A DNA stretch of 64,000 nucleotides from Companilactobacillus mishanensis (GCF_003946505.1 NZ_RHON01000004.1:175848-239847), one strand, 5' to 3'; positions 25,978 to 35,581 are shown, counted from the stretch's first letter. Notes: generated by a model from the letters alone, not told the origin. Program-made: numbers and translations.

Positions 25978-26280
25978 TTACATTTCATCTAAATTCAAAA
26001 GATTATTCTTGGGATCGTGATATAAAACATCAGCGGTTCCCATGTCTCTCAATTGACGCCAGGTATCTTCTTGTTCTGAAGAAAGTGTAAGATTGTCAGC
26101 TTTTCGAAGGTAGTTTACTGCACTGGCGGCATGTGCTGCAATATCCCCAACATCTGCTCCATCTTCAAGACGATTATAAGCCTTCAGTAATGGAGTTCGT
26201 AATTCTTCATTTGTTGTTGAGTTGTACAATTTTTTGATCAAAGCTTTAACTTCATCAAGTTGGTTATTTTTTTCAGTCAT
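25978..26280 (-). CDS. Small helical hypothetical protein, immunity-like
   Basis: 100 residues, soluble and helical (LDEVKALIKKLYNSTTNEEL, LKAYNRLEDGADVGDI, SSEQEDTWRQLRDMG). The order and spacing of the helices resemble the enterocin A immunity family of lactic acid bacteria, but no bacteriocin structural gene is adjacent. GGAAGG precedes the ATG. Single transcription unit. I am unsure of the function. Confidence 0.55.
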   Translation of the reverse strand: MTEKNNQLDEVKALIKKLYNSTTNEELRTPLLKAYNRLEDGADVGDIAAHAASAVNYLRKADNLTLSSEQEDTWRQLRDMGTADVLYHDPKNNLLNLDEM

Positions 26281-26383
26281 GATAGTTTACCTTCCAATAA
26301 TTTTAAAAAAATTGGTGTCATTAAAGTTATGATATCAATGAAAATAATTATATCACTTACTGAAAATATAACTTCTTAATAAT

Positions 26384-27064
26384 TTAAATAACATCCAACA
26401 ATTCATTAAGTCCATCAATAGTATAAGTTGGTTTGATATCGCTATTGTTAGCTTCATGCTCGGTGTCATACCAGACACTATCAATATGAGAACGGTTGGC
26501 GCCATCAATATCGGCACTCAAAGAATCGCCAACGACAAGCATTTTTGAATTGTCATTCTCATTAAGGTCAGCTTTTACAGCATCAAAAAACTGAACGTCA
26601 GGTTTCTTATAGCCAATGTCTTCAGATAGGAAAATTTTGTCGAAATAATTAGTTATATTTGCGCCATCAAGTTGAGTATATTGTTTGAATTTTGTCCCAT
26701 TGGAGACGACAAATAGGTGATGATCCTTGCTGACAGTGTCCAACATGTTTATGGCATTCGGCATCAATTCGTGTTCAGACGCAAATAGATACTGAAATTC
26801 TTCTTCAAATTTCGCACTGTCAACATGAATGTCATATTTCCCGAAGAATGTATTGAAGCGTCTGTCTAACAATTGATCACGGGTGATAGTGCCGTCCTCA
26901 AATTGGCCCCACAGTAAATCATTTACTTGGAACCACCAGTGTATTTGGTCTTCGTTGAACGGAAAAGTTTTGGCGATTTTCATTTTACGCAATGCAAGTC
27001 GAGCATTTTCTTTAGTATCGAAAATTGTATTGTCTAAATCAAAAAGTATATTTGGGTATTTCAT
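26384..27064 (-). CDS. HAD hydrolase, YjjG-type pyrimidine nucleotidase
   Basis: 226 residues from ATG 27064; GAGG 9 bases upstream decides against the GTG at 27079. Motif I is LFDLDNTIFDT, motif II VSNGTK, motif III lysine in GYKKPD, and motif IV VVGDSLSADIDGA. Helical cap at about residues 15-90. Members of the YjjG group dephosphorylate nucleoside monophosphates, including non-canonical pyrimidines. Single gene, divergent from the CPBP protease gene. Confidence 0.85.
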   Translation of the reverse strand: MKYPNILFDLDNTIFDTKENARLALRKMKIAKTFPFNEDQIHWWFQVNDLLWGQFEDGTITRDQLLDRRFNTFFGKYDIHVDSAKFEEEFQYLFASEHELMPNAINMLDTVSKDHHLFVVSNGTKFKQYTQLDGANITNYFDKIFLSEDIGYKKPDVQFFDAVKADLNENDNSKMLVVGDSLSADIDGANRSHIDSVWYDTEHEANNSDIKPTYTIDGLNELLDVI

Positions 27065-27151
27065 AGAAATCATCCTCACGTGAATATTAAACCTACTATA
27101 AAGTTATATAATTATAATATTATACTTGTAGCATGATTTGGGGGAAGAATT

Positions 27152-27877
27152 ATGTTAAAAAAATATTGGTCGATAATTTTGTTTACTGTGGGGATGTTCT
27201 TTTTAGCAGCATTGGTAAACATTTTGCTAGAAATAGTTTCAGGCGTTGCACATATACCAGAAGTGTACGGCTCATACATCCAGTACATAATCATCATGAT
27301 CCTTTACGTATACATCAATCGAGAATGGGTTCATCAAGAAATCCATTTCAAGTCGAAGGTACCGTGGAAAGAACAAATTCCTGCATTGATATTTATTGTT
27401 GGGGATATGATTTATTTATTCTCGACAAATTCAGGTTTCGAAATGTATGTCACAGGAATAGGTTATTCAATTGGATCCGCCGTGACAGAAGAATACTTTA
27501 TTCGCGGAATCGTTCTTATAGCCTTGCTACACTTGGCAAAGGATAAAGGTGTTTGGGGGACTCTCTTAGCAATATTTATCTCCAGCGTTTTGTTTGGTGC
27601 CATGCATATAATTACCATGTTGGCTAATCAATTGGGCTGGGGAGAGATAATTACCGCATTCTCAATGGGAATGGTTTATGCAGCATTATACATCGCTACC
27701 GGTACAATACTTTGGCCAATGTTTATCCATCTTGTACAAGATTTGGTGGTATATTTATTGCCACATTCAAGCTTCACTATGCCTACAATTTGGTATTTTG
27801 TAGTGTGCTTATCGATCACATTGATAATTTTGATTCCATATTTTAGAAGAGAAGATAAACAAGTTTTTTATAGCTAA
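27152..27877 (+). CDS. CPBP-family intramembrane metalloprotease
   Basis: 241 residues with about seven membrane segments. Motif 1 EEYFIRG (near residue 113), motif 2 FGAMHI (near 148) and HLVQD near the end are the metal-binding sites of the CPBP/CAAX (Abi) family. In lactobacilli such proteins often give self-immunity to bacteriocins or process membrane peptides; the actual substrate is unknown. GGGGGAAG precedes the ATG. Single gene with a terminator at 27884. Confidence 0.85.
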   Translation: MLKKYWSIILFTVGMFFLAALVNILLEIVSGVAHIPEVYGSYIQYIIIMILYVYINREWVHQEIHFKSKVPWKEQIPALIFIVGDMIYLFSTNSGFEMYVTGIGYSIGSAVTEEYFIRGIVLIALLHLAKDKGVWGTLLAIFISSVLFGAMHIITMLANQLGWGEIITAFSMGMVYAALYIATGTILWPMFIHLVQDLVVYLLPHSSFTMPTIWYFVVCLSITLIILIPYFRREDKQVFYS

Positions 27878-27883
27878 TATTAA

Positions 27884-27919
27884 AAAGCAATCACTAGATC
27901 GAGGTGGTTGCTTTATTAC
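27884..27919 (+). terminator. Terminator of the CPBP gene
   Basis: AAAGCAATCAC and GTGGTTGCTTT form the stem, followed by ATT. Confidence 0.6.
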
Positions 27920-28029
27920 TTTGAGGAATTATATAAATATAATTATAAATAATCTTGAATTACGGATTTCATTAATTTAGACTTAACTTATGCTTATTTA
28001 GGGAAACTATATTAAAGGGGAAATTAATC

Positions 28030-29013
28030 GTGAGAATAAAAAATGTGCGATTGCTAATTGTTCTAGCATTTGGTGTATTTTTATTAGCTGGATGCAGTAA
28101 CAGCACTAAATCAGTACCAGTTCAAAATGGTACTTCTGCTAAGAAATCTTCAACAGATACAACCTCAACAACTTCTAGTCCAAAGAAGTCTTCAATACTT
28201 TGGGACAATAAGAAGGACAGCAAGTTAAGTAGTTTTATGAGACAATGGGGACCAACAATGAATCAATCATATACAAAATATGATGGTAAAAATTCACTGG
28301 ATACTTCAACCGGAATCAAATATCCTGAGGACTTGAATAAAGTGACTGTTAACGGATCTAATGCTTCGATAGGTTGGAGCAAGACTGGTAAAGGCAACAA
28401 CGAATATAACGTAGTTGCAATCTACAATTATGTTGGAACTGTTCCTCCACTTCCAAGTCATATTACGTATTTCTTTGCTTTCCATAATGGCAAACCAGTT
28501 GCCTTGGTTGATCAAACACGCGATGGCAATCCTCGTTTGGCTGAAACATCAAATAACAAAGTTAAGACAAGTTTCGCACGTATTGCTGATGGAAAATCAG
28601 CCGGAAATGTTACTGGATCAACTTCTAATAACAGTTCAAAACAAAGTAGTTCAAACAATAAGAGTTCAAACGAAGACGTTTCGGATCCTAAAATGCTTGG
28701 TGTAATGGTCCATCAACTTACAATGCCTGATGATGATATTGAAAAAGAGCCAATGCTTGGTGTGTATACACATAATGATAAGTATTGGATTGGAATCGGT
28801 ACATCAGTTTCTACAGTAGGATATTCTATTGATGGCGACAATATTCATTATTATGTCAGACCATACGGCTCTACCACACCAACTTATAAGCAAGAACGGA
28901 TTGAACATACAATAAGTAAGAAGGAATTAATAGACAAATATTATTCAACACCTGCTCAAAAGCAAGTAGTTCAAGATGTTGCAAATCGTATGCCTGCAAT
29001 TGATGGAGACTAG
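28030..29013 (+). CDS. DUF4767-domain lipoprotein
   Basis: 327 residues. Signal peptide with lipobox LAGC, a Ser/Thr/Lys linker (about 24-58), then a DUF4767 domain (about 59-185) starting ILWDNKKDSKLSSFMRQWGPTMNQ. A second Ser/Asn linker (about 195-222) leads to an extra C-terminal domain with MLGVMVHQLTMPDD. The start is GTG 28030, 9 bases after AGGGGAA. DUF4767 lipoproteins are common and uncharacterised in lactobacilli; location is the outer membrane surface. Confidence 0.82.
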   Translation: MRIKNVRLLIVLAFGVFLLAGCSNSTKSVPVQNGTSAKKSSTDTTSTTSSPKKSSILWDNKKDSKLSSFMRQWGPTMNQSYTKYDGKNSLDTSTGIKYPEDLNKVTVNGSNASIGWSKTGKGNNEYNVVAIYNYVGTVPPLPSHITYFFAFHNGKPVALVDQTRDGNPRLAETSNNKVKTSFARIADGKSAGNVTGSTSNNSSKQSSSNNKSSNEDVSDPKMLGVMVHQLTMPDDDIEKEPMLGVYTHNDKYWIGIGTSVSTVGYSIDGDNIHYYVRPYGSTTPTYKQERIEHTISKKELIDKYYSTPAQKQVVQDVANRMPAIDGD

Positions 29014-29042
29014 GCAAAAGATACTGAATTCAAAATAATCAT

Positions 29043-29082
29043 AAATAAGCATCCACCAATTTGGTGAATGCTTATTTGTTTG
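29043..29082. terminator. Bidirectional terminator between the DUF4767 and gtrA-like genes
   Basis: AATAAGCAT...ACCAA and TTGGT...ATGCTTATT, with T-rich ends; the right part overlaps the last codons of the minus-strand gene. Confidence 0.7.
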
Positions 29083-29530
29083 TATCTTCTGATTCTAATC
29101 TCTGACTGCCTTGGTCTATCTTTTCACGTTTTCTGAAGATTATAAATTTGCTAAAGAAATAATTTAATACCACAACGATAACTGTCGCAATTACTTTAGT
29201 AATCATCGGATTAGCTTTCATCAAGGAAACACCAATTGTCATTGTTCCCTGATCGAAGACCCATGATCCTGCTCTGAATAAAAAGAACGAACCCATTTCG
29301 ATCCAGAAAGCCCGCCATGTATCTGTATGTGAGTTGAAGACCCACAATTTATTCGTCACATAGGCGAAGACTACTGATAGGAAATAGGCAATCACGTTGG
29401 CGATTTGGTAGTTTATTCCCATAGGGTAGTGGAACAGCCAGAACAGTACGATGTTGACTAAAGTTGTCAGTACGCCAAAAATCAAATAAGGGATGGTATC
29501 TTTATATTTAGTCCATAATTTACTTATCAT
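29072..29530 (-). CDS. GtrA-family membrane protein
   Basis: 152 residues with four membrane segments. PYLIFGVLTTLVNIVLFWLF at the N-terminus and NKLWVFNS in the middle are the GtrA signatures; a charged tail follows the last helix. GtrA-like proteins flip undecaprenyl-linked sugars or help glycosylate teichoic acids and polysaccharides. It is a single gene; no glycosyltransferase partner is adjacent. Confidence 0.88.
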   Translation of the reverse strand: MISKLWTKYKDTIPYLIFGVLTTLVNIVLFWLFHYPMGINYQIANVIAYFLSVVFAYVTNKLWVFNSHTDTWRAFWIEMGSFFLFRAGSWVFDQGTMTIGVSLMKANPMITKVIATVIVVVLNYFFSKFIIFRKREKIDQGSQRLESEDTNK

Positions 29531-29675
29531 TATTTCTCCAATATTAAATCAATTACTATTATTATACATTGATATTTTAGTTTTTATCTTGTGAAGTTGG
29601 CATAGTTGTAATGTGCTCAGAATGATATACTTAAAGACAACTTGAACCATAACTATATTTGGGGAGTATATTTTG

Positions 29676-30224
29676 ATGATGAGTGATTTCGACAAGCAAC
29701 GGCCTGCATTTGGATTTGATCTTGACGGTACATTATTCTCCATAAAACTGATATTAAAACGATTCAGTCAGATAACTGGTCACACAATATTATTTGAAGA
29801 TATGACGAAATATTCTATGGCTGAAACTTTTGGACTGACTGAGGATCAAGAGTATGAAATCTTTTCTAAAATAAAAGACGATGTCAATTTGAATAGTAAA
29901 CCACTGAAAAAGACAGTCGAGTTGACGCATCGTTTAGCAGCACAAAATTGCCCAATAGTTATTATCACCGCTAGACGTGAGAGTGCATTTGCGGAAACTA
30001 CTAAAGCTCTACAACTGGCCGGCATTAAATACGACCAAATTTTTATGAATGCCAATGAAAAAGCCGATATTATCTTAGAAAATAATATCGGCCGGTATTT
30101 TGATGATCAGGGTCAATTGATTGAAAAAATGATGGATCATAAAGTTTCTAAATCATGTGAAATGACCTTGATCGATGCTCCATATAACCAAGGATTCCAT
30201 TGTGACAGTAGGTTGTTTGTTTAG
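29676..30224 (+). CDS. HAD-like 5'-nucleotidase (NT5C-type)
   Basis: 182 residues. Motif I FGFDLDGTLFS, motif II IVIITARRES, and a late Asp in TLIDAPYNQG, the pattern of cytosolic 5'(3')-deoxyribonucleotidase-like proteins. GGGGAG lies 10 bases before ATG 29676. The last four bases overlap the end of the convergent DJ-1-like gene. The substrate is not predictable. Confidence 0.75.
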   Translation: MMSDFDKQRPAFGFDLDGTLFSIKLILKRFSQITGHTILFEDMTKYSMAETFGLTEDQEYEIFSKIKDDVNLNSKPLKKTVELTHRLAAQNCPIVIITARRESAFAETTKALQLAGIKYDQIFMNANEKADIILENNIGRYFDDQGQLIEKMMDHKVSKSCEMTLIDAPYNQGFHCDSRLFV

Positions 30225-30898
30225 TTCACAGCTGCTAATAATAATTTTGCGACAGCACGGGGTGAGAAGGGATTCTGACCGGTGATCAAGTGTCCGTCTT
30301 GCACAGCAAACTCTTTATAAGCACGTTTCTTTTGGAAATTTTCTCCACGTTGTTTAGCAAGGTCTTCATTCAAAAATGGGACAACTTTTTTCTTGCCGGC
30401 TAGGATTTCTTCGCTGGTAGTGAAACCGGTGATGTTTTTTCCTTTAATAACGTATTCACCATTGTCATCTTTAATATTAAATAGTCCGGCGATACCGTGA
30501 CAAACTGATGAAATATAGCCACCTTGATGATAAATCGAGAGGGCTATTTTTTGTAGTTCAGAATTCATTGGGAAATCCCACATAACGCCGTGTCCACCGG
30601 TATAGTAAATCGCAAAATAATCGTCAGGATTTACTTCAGTAGGTTTCATGGAATGCATTAATGCCCGTTGTTGAAAATCGTCACTCTCATACATTTTCAT
30701 AATTGAAGCGTCGACATATTTCATGCCTCGTGGATCTAGCGGTACGAAGCCACCTTTAGGACTAACATAGTCAACATCGATCCCAGCGTTTTGAATTTCT
30801 TCAACGAATTCGGTAGCTTCGCCGAGCCACAATCCAGTTGGATCATCGGTTCCTTTGTAACGAGTTACATTAGTTAAAACGACCAGAGCTTTTTTCAT
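30221..30898 (-). CDS. DJ-1/PfpI-family protein (Hsp31-like glyoxalase III type)
   Basis: 225 residues from ATG 30898, 8 bases after GGAG. Conserved Glu in GLWLGEATEF, nucleophile Cys in SSVCHGIAGL with the adjacent His, and YYTGGHGVMWDFP. Class I/Hsp31-type members convert methylglyoxal to lactate without glutathione or act as chaperones. Cytosolic. Single gene, divergent from the ABC exporter, with which it shares a promoter region carrying two identical palindromes. Confidence 0.85.
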   Translation of the reverse strand: MKKALVVLTNVTRYKGTDDPTGLWLGEATEFVEEIQNAGIDVDYVSPKGGFVPLDPRGMKYVDASIMKMYESDDFQQRALMHSMKPTEVNPDDYFAIYYTGGHGVMWDFPMNSELQKIALSIYHQGGYISSVCHGIAGLFNIKDDNGEYVIKGKNITGFTTSEEILAGKKKVVPFLNEDLAKQRGENFQKKRAYKEFAVQDGHLITGQNPFSPRAVAKLLLAAVN

Positions 30899-30984
30899 CA
30901 TCCACACTCCATTCCTTTTTTATACCTACATGATATACCAAAAGTATAATTTCAAAAATAATTGAGTAATCCACTTGCATTTCT

Positions 30985-31032
30985 TTCGGTACCGAAGTAT
31001 ACTCGTTTTTGCAATTTAAGTTCGGTACCGAA
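30985..31032. promoter_or_regulatory. Two TTCGGTACCGAA operators over the ABC exporter promoter
   Basis: The 12-bp palindrome TTCGGTACCGAA occurs at 30985-30996 and 31021-31032, 36 bases apart. The second fills the spacer of a promoter with TTGCAA (31009-31014), 18 bases, TAATAT (31033-31038), so a bound repressor would block the ABC gene. Confidence 0.65.
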
Positions 31033-31055
31033 TAATATATAACGAGGTTAAAATA

Positions 31056-32822
31056 ATGCATAATGGAGCAATGATACATGGCGATTTGCCAAAAAGAAAT
31101 GGGACGTTCAAATTTACCGATTTCTTGAGTTTGATAAATAGTGTTAATCCTAAAAGAGGACTGTTTGTTTTAGGAATGCTCTTGAGTTTAGTCACGAGTG
31201 GCGCAAGTTTGATCGTTCCGCAGTTGACCAAAGGATTAGTCGACAGCAGTAGCTTGTCAAAAATTGACAGCAAGATGATTGTTGTCCTAGGCGTCGCCTT
31301 CGCAATCCAGCTAGGATTCGGAACTATTGGCGGCTTTATTCTCAGATATGTCGGTGAAACTTCCGTAAAAACTCTTCGTGAAAAATTATGGGAACATTTA
31401 TTGAAGTTACCAGTAGGTTATTTTGATGATCATAAATCTGGTGAAAGTAGTTCTCGCTTGGTCAATGATACTAGTGTTATCAAGGATTTGATCACATCAC
31501 AATTTCCAAACTTTGTAACTGGAGCTATTCAATTAGTCGGTTCGATGATCATTTTATTCTTCATGGACTGGAAGATGGCCGCATTGATGTTTGCGGCAGT
31601 GCCAAATTTTGTAGCAATTTTATTGCCTATCGGAAGAATCATGTCTCGATTAGGTCGCAAGTTACAAGCGGCCACAGCTGATTTCAATGCTGATGTTAGT
31701 GAAAAATTATCAGAAGTACGTCTGATCAAATCTAGCAATGGTGAAGATTTTGAAAAGACAACTGGTAGTGGATTCATCGACCGTATTTTCAAAGTTGGTG
31801 TTAAAGATGCCAAAGTTGAAGCTGTTTTACAACCAATTATGACGACTGTAATGTTAGTAATGTTCGTGGGAATCCTCGGATATGGTGCCGTCAGAATCCA
31901 ACAAGGAACACTTTCAAGTGGCTCACTCGTTGCCTTCCTACTATATTTATTCAACATCATCACACCGATTGCCAGCTTTGCAACATTTTTCTCACAAGTC
32001 CAAAAAGCTATGGGTTCAACCGAAAGAATCCAAGAGATGTTGGGAACAGAACCAGAGATCAATTCAACTGGCAAATCAGTCGATGTTGAAGGAAAGACGA
32101 TTACAGCGGCTGACGTAAGTTTCAGTTATGATGCTGATAATCAGATTTTACATAACGTTTCATTTGAAGCAAAACCCAACACTGTTATAGCTTTCGCAGG
32201 ACCAAGTGGTGGTGGAAAATCGACAATTTTCGCATTGCTAGAAAGATTTTATCAACCAGATGATGGTGGAGTTTACGTTGGAACACAAGATATTCAAGGT
32301 ATTGATTTATCAAGTTGGCGATCACAGATAGGATATGTCTCACAAGATTCCGCAGTATTTGCCGGAACAATCCGTGACAATTTGCAGTACGGACTGAATA
32401 CAACTTTGACCGATGATGAGTTGTGGCATGGATTATCTTTGGCATATGCAGATGGATTCGTAAATGATTTTCCAGAAAAGCTAGATACACAAATTGGCGA
32501 ACGAGGTGTCAAATTGTCAGGCGGACAGAAGCAACGAATCGCCATTGCCCGTGCCTTCTTGCGTGATCCAAAGATACTAATGCTAGATGAAGCAACCGCC
32601 AGTTTGGATTCAGAATCCGAAGAAAAAGTTCAACGTGCATTGGATCAATTGATGATCGGTCGAACAACCTTGGTAATCGCACATCGACTTTCGACAATCG
32701 TTGATGCCGACCAAATTTACTTCATTGAACATGGAACTGTGACTGGCCATGGAACTCATAAAGAATTAATGCAGGACCATGAGTTGTACGCACAGTATGT
32801 TAATGAGCAGATGGTTAACTAA
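31056..32822 (+). CDS. ABC-type multidrug exporter (half transporter, BmrA/LmrA type)
   Basis: 588 residues. Six membrane helices (residues 35-320), then the nucleotide-binding domain with Walker A GPSGGGKST (near 387), signature LSGGQKQRIAIARAF, Walker B ILMLDEATASLD and the H-loop IAHRLST. It should work as a homodimer that exports hydrophobic drugs or lipids. GAGGT lies 8 bases before ATG 31056. Two palindromes over the promoter suggest induction through a repressor not encoded in the window. Confidence 0.92.
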   Translation: MHNGAMIHGDLPKRNGTFKFTDFLSLINSVNPKRGLFVLGMLLSLVTSGASLIVPQLTKGLVDSSSLSKIDSKMIVVLGVAFAIQLGFGTIGGFILRYVGETSVKTLREKLWEHLLKLPVGYFDDHKSGESSSRLVNDTSVIKDLITSQFPNFVTGAIQLVGSMIILFFMDWKMAALMFAAVPNFVAILLPIGRIMSRLGRKLQAATADFNADVSEKLSEVRLIKSSNGEDFEKTTGSGFIDRIFKVGVKDAKVEAVLQPIMTTVMLVMFVGILGYGAVRIQQGTLSSGSLVAFLLYLFNIITPIASFATFFSQVQKAMGSTERIQEMLGTEPEINSTGKSVDVEGKTITAADVSFSYDADNQILHNVSFEAKPNTVIAFAGPSGGGKSTIFALLERFYQPDDGGVYVGTQDIQGIDLSSWRSQIGYVSQDSAVFAGTIRDNLQYGLNTTLTDDELWHGLSLAYADGFVNDFPEKLDTQIGERGVKLSGGQKQRIAIARAFLRDPKILMLDEATASLDSESEEKVQRALDQLMIGRTTLVIAHRLSTIVDADQIYFIEHGTVTGHGTHKELMQDHELYAQYVNEQMVN

Positions 32823-32912
32823 GTATAGTAATTCCTAAAGTTTATACTCTGGTATAACCAATTTTATAGTGATAACATCGAACTTGATACAACACGATTG
32901 TAGGAGGGTTCT

Positions 32913-33896
32913 ATGAAATATCGTAGATTTGGAAAAACTAATTTTAATGCTAGTGAGGTTTCGCTAGGTACTTGGCAACTGGGCTCAAAATGGGGAGATC
33001 CTTTTGATGAAAAGGATGCTCTTGCTACTTTGGATGCTGCCTATGATGCTGGTGTAAACTTTTTCGACACTGCTGATGTCTACCAAGATGGTGAGAGTCA
33101 ACGTGCTTTGGCTAAATTTATCAAAGGCAAGGGAGATAAAGTTTTCGTTTCGACAAAAGTTGGACGTCGACTTGATCCTCATGTTGCCAGTGGTTATAAC
33201 GAAAAAAATATTACAAAATATGTTGAGGACTGTTTGACGAACCTTGATGTTGATGCACTTGATAACGTTTTGTTACATTGTCCACCAACTGAAGTTTTCT
33301 ACAATCCGGAACCATTTTTCACTTTAGACAAGCTGAAAAAAGAAGGAAAAATCAAGAATTACGGTGTCAGTGTTGAAAAGGTTGAAGAAGGAATGAAAGC
33401 TCTTGATTACGATATTTCATCTGTCGAAATCATTTACAACATGTTCCGTCTCCGTCCAGCTGATAACTTTTTCAAAATGGCTAAGGATCATGATGTCGGA
33501 ATCATCGCCAGAGTCCCACTTGCCAGTGGATTGTTGAGTGGTAAGTATACACTCGATACTAAGTTTGGTAAGAATGACCACCGTACAACAAACAGAAATG
33601 GTCAAGAATTCGATGCAGGAGAAACATTCTCTGGAGTAGATTACGCAACAGGTGTCAAAGCCGCAAACGAGTTAAAAGAAAGACTTAACGCAGGCGACAA
33701 GTTAGCACAAATGGCATTACGTTATATCTTGATGTCAGATGCCGTCAGCACAGTAATTCCTGGAGCTTCAAAACCAGAACAAATCGAAAGAAATGTTATC
33801 GCTGCCGATGAACCAGCATTCACACCAGAACAAATGGAAATCGTTCGCGATGTTTATGATAAGTACATTAAAAATCCCGTTCAATATAAGTGGTAG
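32913..33896 (+). CDS. Aldo/keto reductase
   Basis: 327 residues, a TIM barrel. The tetrad is visible: Asp and Tyr in NFFDTADVYQDGES, Lys in VFVSTKVGRR, His in DNVLLHCPP; the NADPH-binding end includes VIPGASKPEQIERN. It reduces aldehydes or ketones with NAD(P)H, substrate unknown. AGGAGGGTTCT precedes ATG 32913. Single gene 90 bases after the ABC exporter, with its own terminator. Confidence 0.92.
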   Translation: MKYRRFGKTNFNASEVSLGTWQLGSKWGDPFDEKDALATLDAAYDAGVNFFDTADVYQDGESQRALAKFIKGKGDKVFVSTKVGRRLDPHVASGYNEKNITKYVEDCLTNLDVDALDNVLLHCPPTEVFYNPEPFFTLDKLKKEGKIKNYGVSVEKVEEGMKALDYDISSVEIIYNMFRLRPADNFFKMAKDHDVGIIARVPLASGLLSGKYTLDTKFGKNDHRTTNRNGQEFDAGETFSGVDYATGVKAANELKERLNAGDKLAQMALRYILMSDAVSTVIPGASKPEQIERNVIAADEPAFTPEQMEIVRDVYDKYIKNPVQYKW

Positions 33897-33906
33897 AAAA
33901 TAGAGG

Positions 33907-33935
33907 CTAGATTCTATATGAATCTGGTTTTTTTT
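33907..33935 (+). terminator. Terminator of the aldo/keto reductase gene
   Basis: CTAGATTC and GAATCTGG with a run of eight T. Confidence 0.7.
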
Positions 33936-33960
33936 GTGTAATTTCAAGACTAACAAAAAA

Positions 33961-34075
33961 GCATGGAACGTACGTCGCCTATGGCGCGTGCGCAACTGTT
34001 GAAAATGTTGGCTACGCCAACGAACGACCAAGGAAGCGCACAGCCGAAGAATATTTCCCAGCTCTGGAGACGGAA
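33961..34075 (-). repeat. Structured intergenic repeat, degenerate copy G
   Basis: The right part (GACCAAGG, GCGCACAGC, AGAATATTTCCCAGC, GAGACGGAAT at 34026-34075) aligns with the same end of copy E at 40261-40300. The left part has diverged. GC-rich compared with its surroundings. Confidence 0.45.
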
Positions 34076-34181
34076 TCATTATACTTATCAAAAATTATTA
34101 ATTAAGTTGTACAAACCAACAACTGATGATAATCTGGTTAAAGTGAATTATCCCGTTTATACAGGTAAGGAGAAATTAAAT

Positions 34182-35339
34182 ATGAATAAAAAGGTTATAA
34201 CCTCATTGGCACTAGGATTAGGTATCCTTGGAGGACTAGCATTCAGCCAAACAAATGCCGACGCTGCAACAACTGGCATTGTTAATACTTAAAAACTAAC
34301 AACTTTATATAACTTAGATGGTCAAACAATTAGAAATCGTTCGCTTGGTCCAAACACTGCATGGTATTTTGACCGTGAAGTGCAAATCGGTGACATGGGT
34401 AGTTTCTATCGTGTCTCGACTAACGAATATGTTAAAACTGGCGATGTTGAAGTCTCAAATGGTGACAACAATACCTCTTCAGATTCAGTCGACAACGCTG
34501 GTGTTGCCACTATCGCGTATGCTCCCTCTGACGGTATCGATTTGTACAATGGCTATGGTGCCAACAAGTCAGCATCTGGTCAAAAATTGGCTAACGGAAC
34601 TCAATGGAAATTTTCTCAAAAGGTTATCGATTCAAACAGTAACGCTTGGTATTTGATTGGTAATAATCAATGGATTGATGGTACTTATACAAAAATCAAT
34701 AATGAATCATTTTCTGATTCAGCCGCAAATACTTGGGATCCAAATTTTGCTGCGGTAAGAGTTGCTAAAGATACTGAAATCTACAACAACGACAATTATG
34801 GTTCAGGTACTCAAGGATCAGCTGCCACTGGAAAATTATTACAAGTTTCATCAACACTTCAAGAAAATGATGGCATTTGGTACGAGTTAAGTAGTGGTGG
34901 CTGGATTCCCGCTGCTGTTGCTAACCAAATTGCAGCTAAACGTCCTGCTGTTTCATTGAACGGCAAGTCAAAAGATGCTGCTATTGAAGATGTGATCTCT
35001 GCTGCTCAAGCTCAATTAGGAAAACCATATGTGTGGAACGCTAAAGGACCAGATAGTTTTGACTGCTCAGGCTTGATGCAATATGTTTTCCGTCAAGTAA
35101 CTGGTGACAACATCGGTTCATGGACTGTACCTCAAGAATCAGCTGGAACAAAGGTTTCATTGAATGACCTTCAACGTGGTGACTTAGTATTTTGGGGTCC
35201 CGCTGGGGCAACTTATCACGTCGCATTATACCTCGGCAATAATCAGTATTTGAATGCTCTACGTCCTGGTACTAATGTAAAAATCGATTCCACTTCATCT
35301 AGCTTTGCTCCATCATTTGGTGTCCGTATATTTAACTAG
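34182..35339 (+). pseudogene. SLAP-domain NlpC/P60 cell-wall hydrolase interrupted by a nonsense codon
   Basis: Signal peptide MNKKVITSLALGLGILGGLA with cleavage near NADA, then TAA at codon 37 (34290-34292). The same frame continues without any further defect for 348 codons: SLAP-type surface domains (NLDGQTIRNRSLGPN; repeats near 34510 and 34760) and a C-terminal NlpC/P60 peptidase with catalytic Cys in DSFDCSGLMQY (near residue 294) and His in TYHVALYLG. The intact protein would be exported, bind the wall and cut peptidoglycan stem peptides. AAGGAG precedes the ATG. Either a recent single-base loss of function, a sequencing error or stop-codon readthrough. Confidence 0.85.
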
Positions 35340-35536
35340 AGGTTGGTTGAGTAGTGATAAACCGCCGTCTGTGGTGAAAAGCGAGGAGGCCTGCTGTGGG
35401 ACCGACCCGAGCCTTGGTCTCGGGTCTCGATTTTGAACTTCGCAGAGACCGCAAATTTCAAAACTCGTCCAGTACTGTAGGCAATAAACCGCCAACAGTA
35501 CTTTCACTGCTGGCGTCCTCGTTTCCAACTCCAACT
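35340..35536 (+). repeat. Structured intergenic repeat, copy C
   Basis: Begins directly after the stop of the NlpC/P60 gene. Outer arms GCGAGGAGGC (35381-35390) and the region around GTCCTCG (35515-35521). Inner hairpins: GACCCGAG/CTCGGGTC (35404-35426), a TTTTGAACTT/AAATTTCAAAA pair (35431-35463), and AGTACTGT/ACAGTACT (35471-35502), followed by the shared TTTCACTGCTGG. Same orientation as copies D and F. Confidence 0.7.
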
Positions 35537-35581
35537 AATTTTTATTTAGTAGTGAGAAATCATATATGCAATAATCGCAAG

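Noticed and set aside
27133..27546. 137-codon frame overlapping the CPBP protease gene
   Set aside because: Alternative frame of the same strand; the CPBP frame has the motifs and the ribosome site.
31529..32074. 181-codon frame opposite the ABC exporter gene
   Set aside because: Antisense shadow of a well-supported gene.
33963..34292. Frame joining repeat copy G to the signal peptide of the NlpC/P60 gene
   Set aside because: The true start is ATG 34182 with AAGGAG; the upstream part is repeat sequence.
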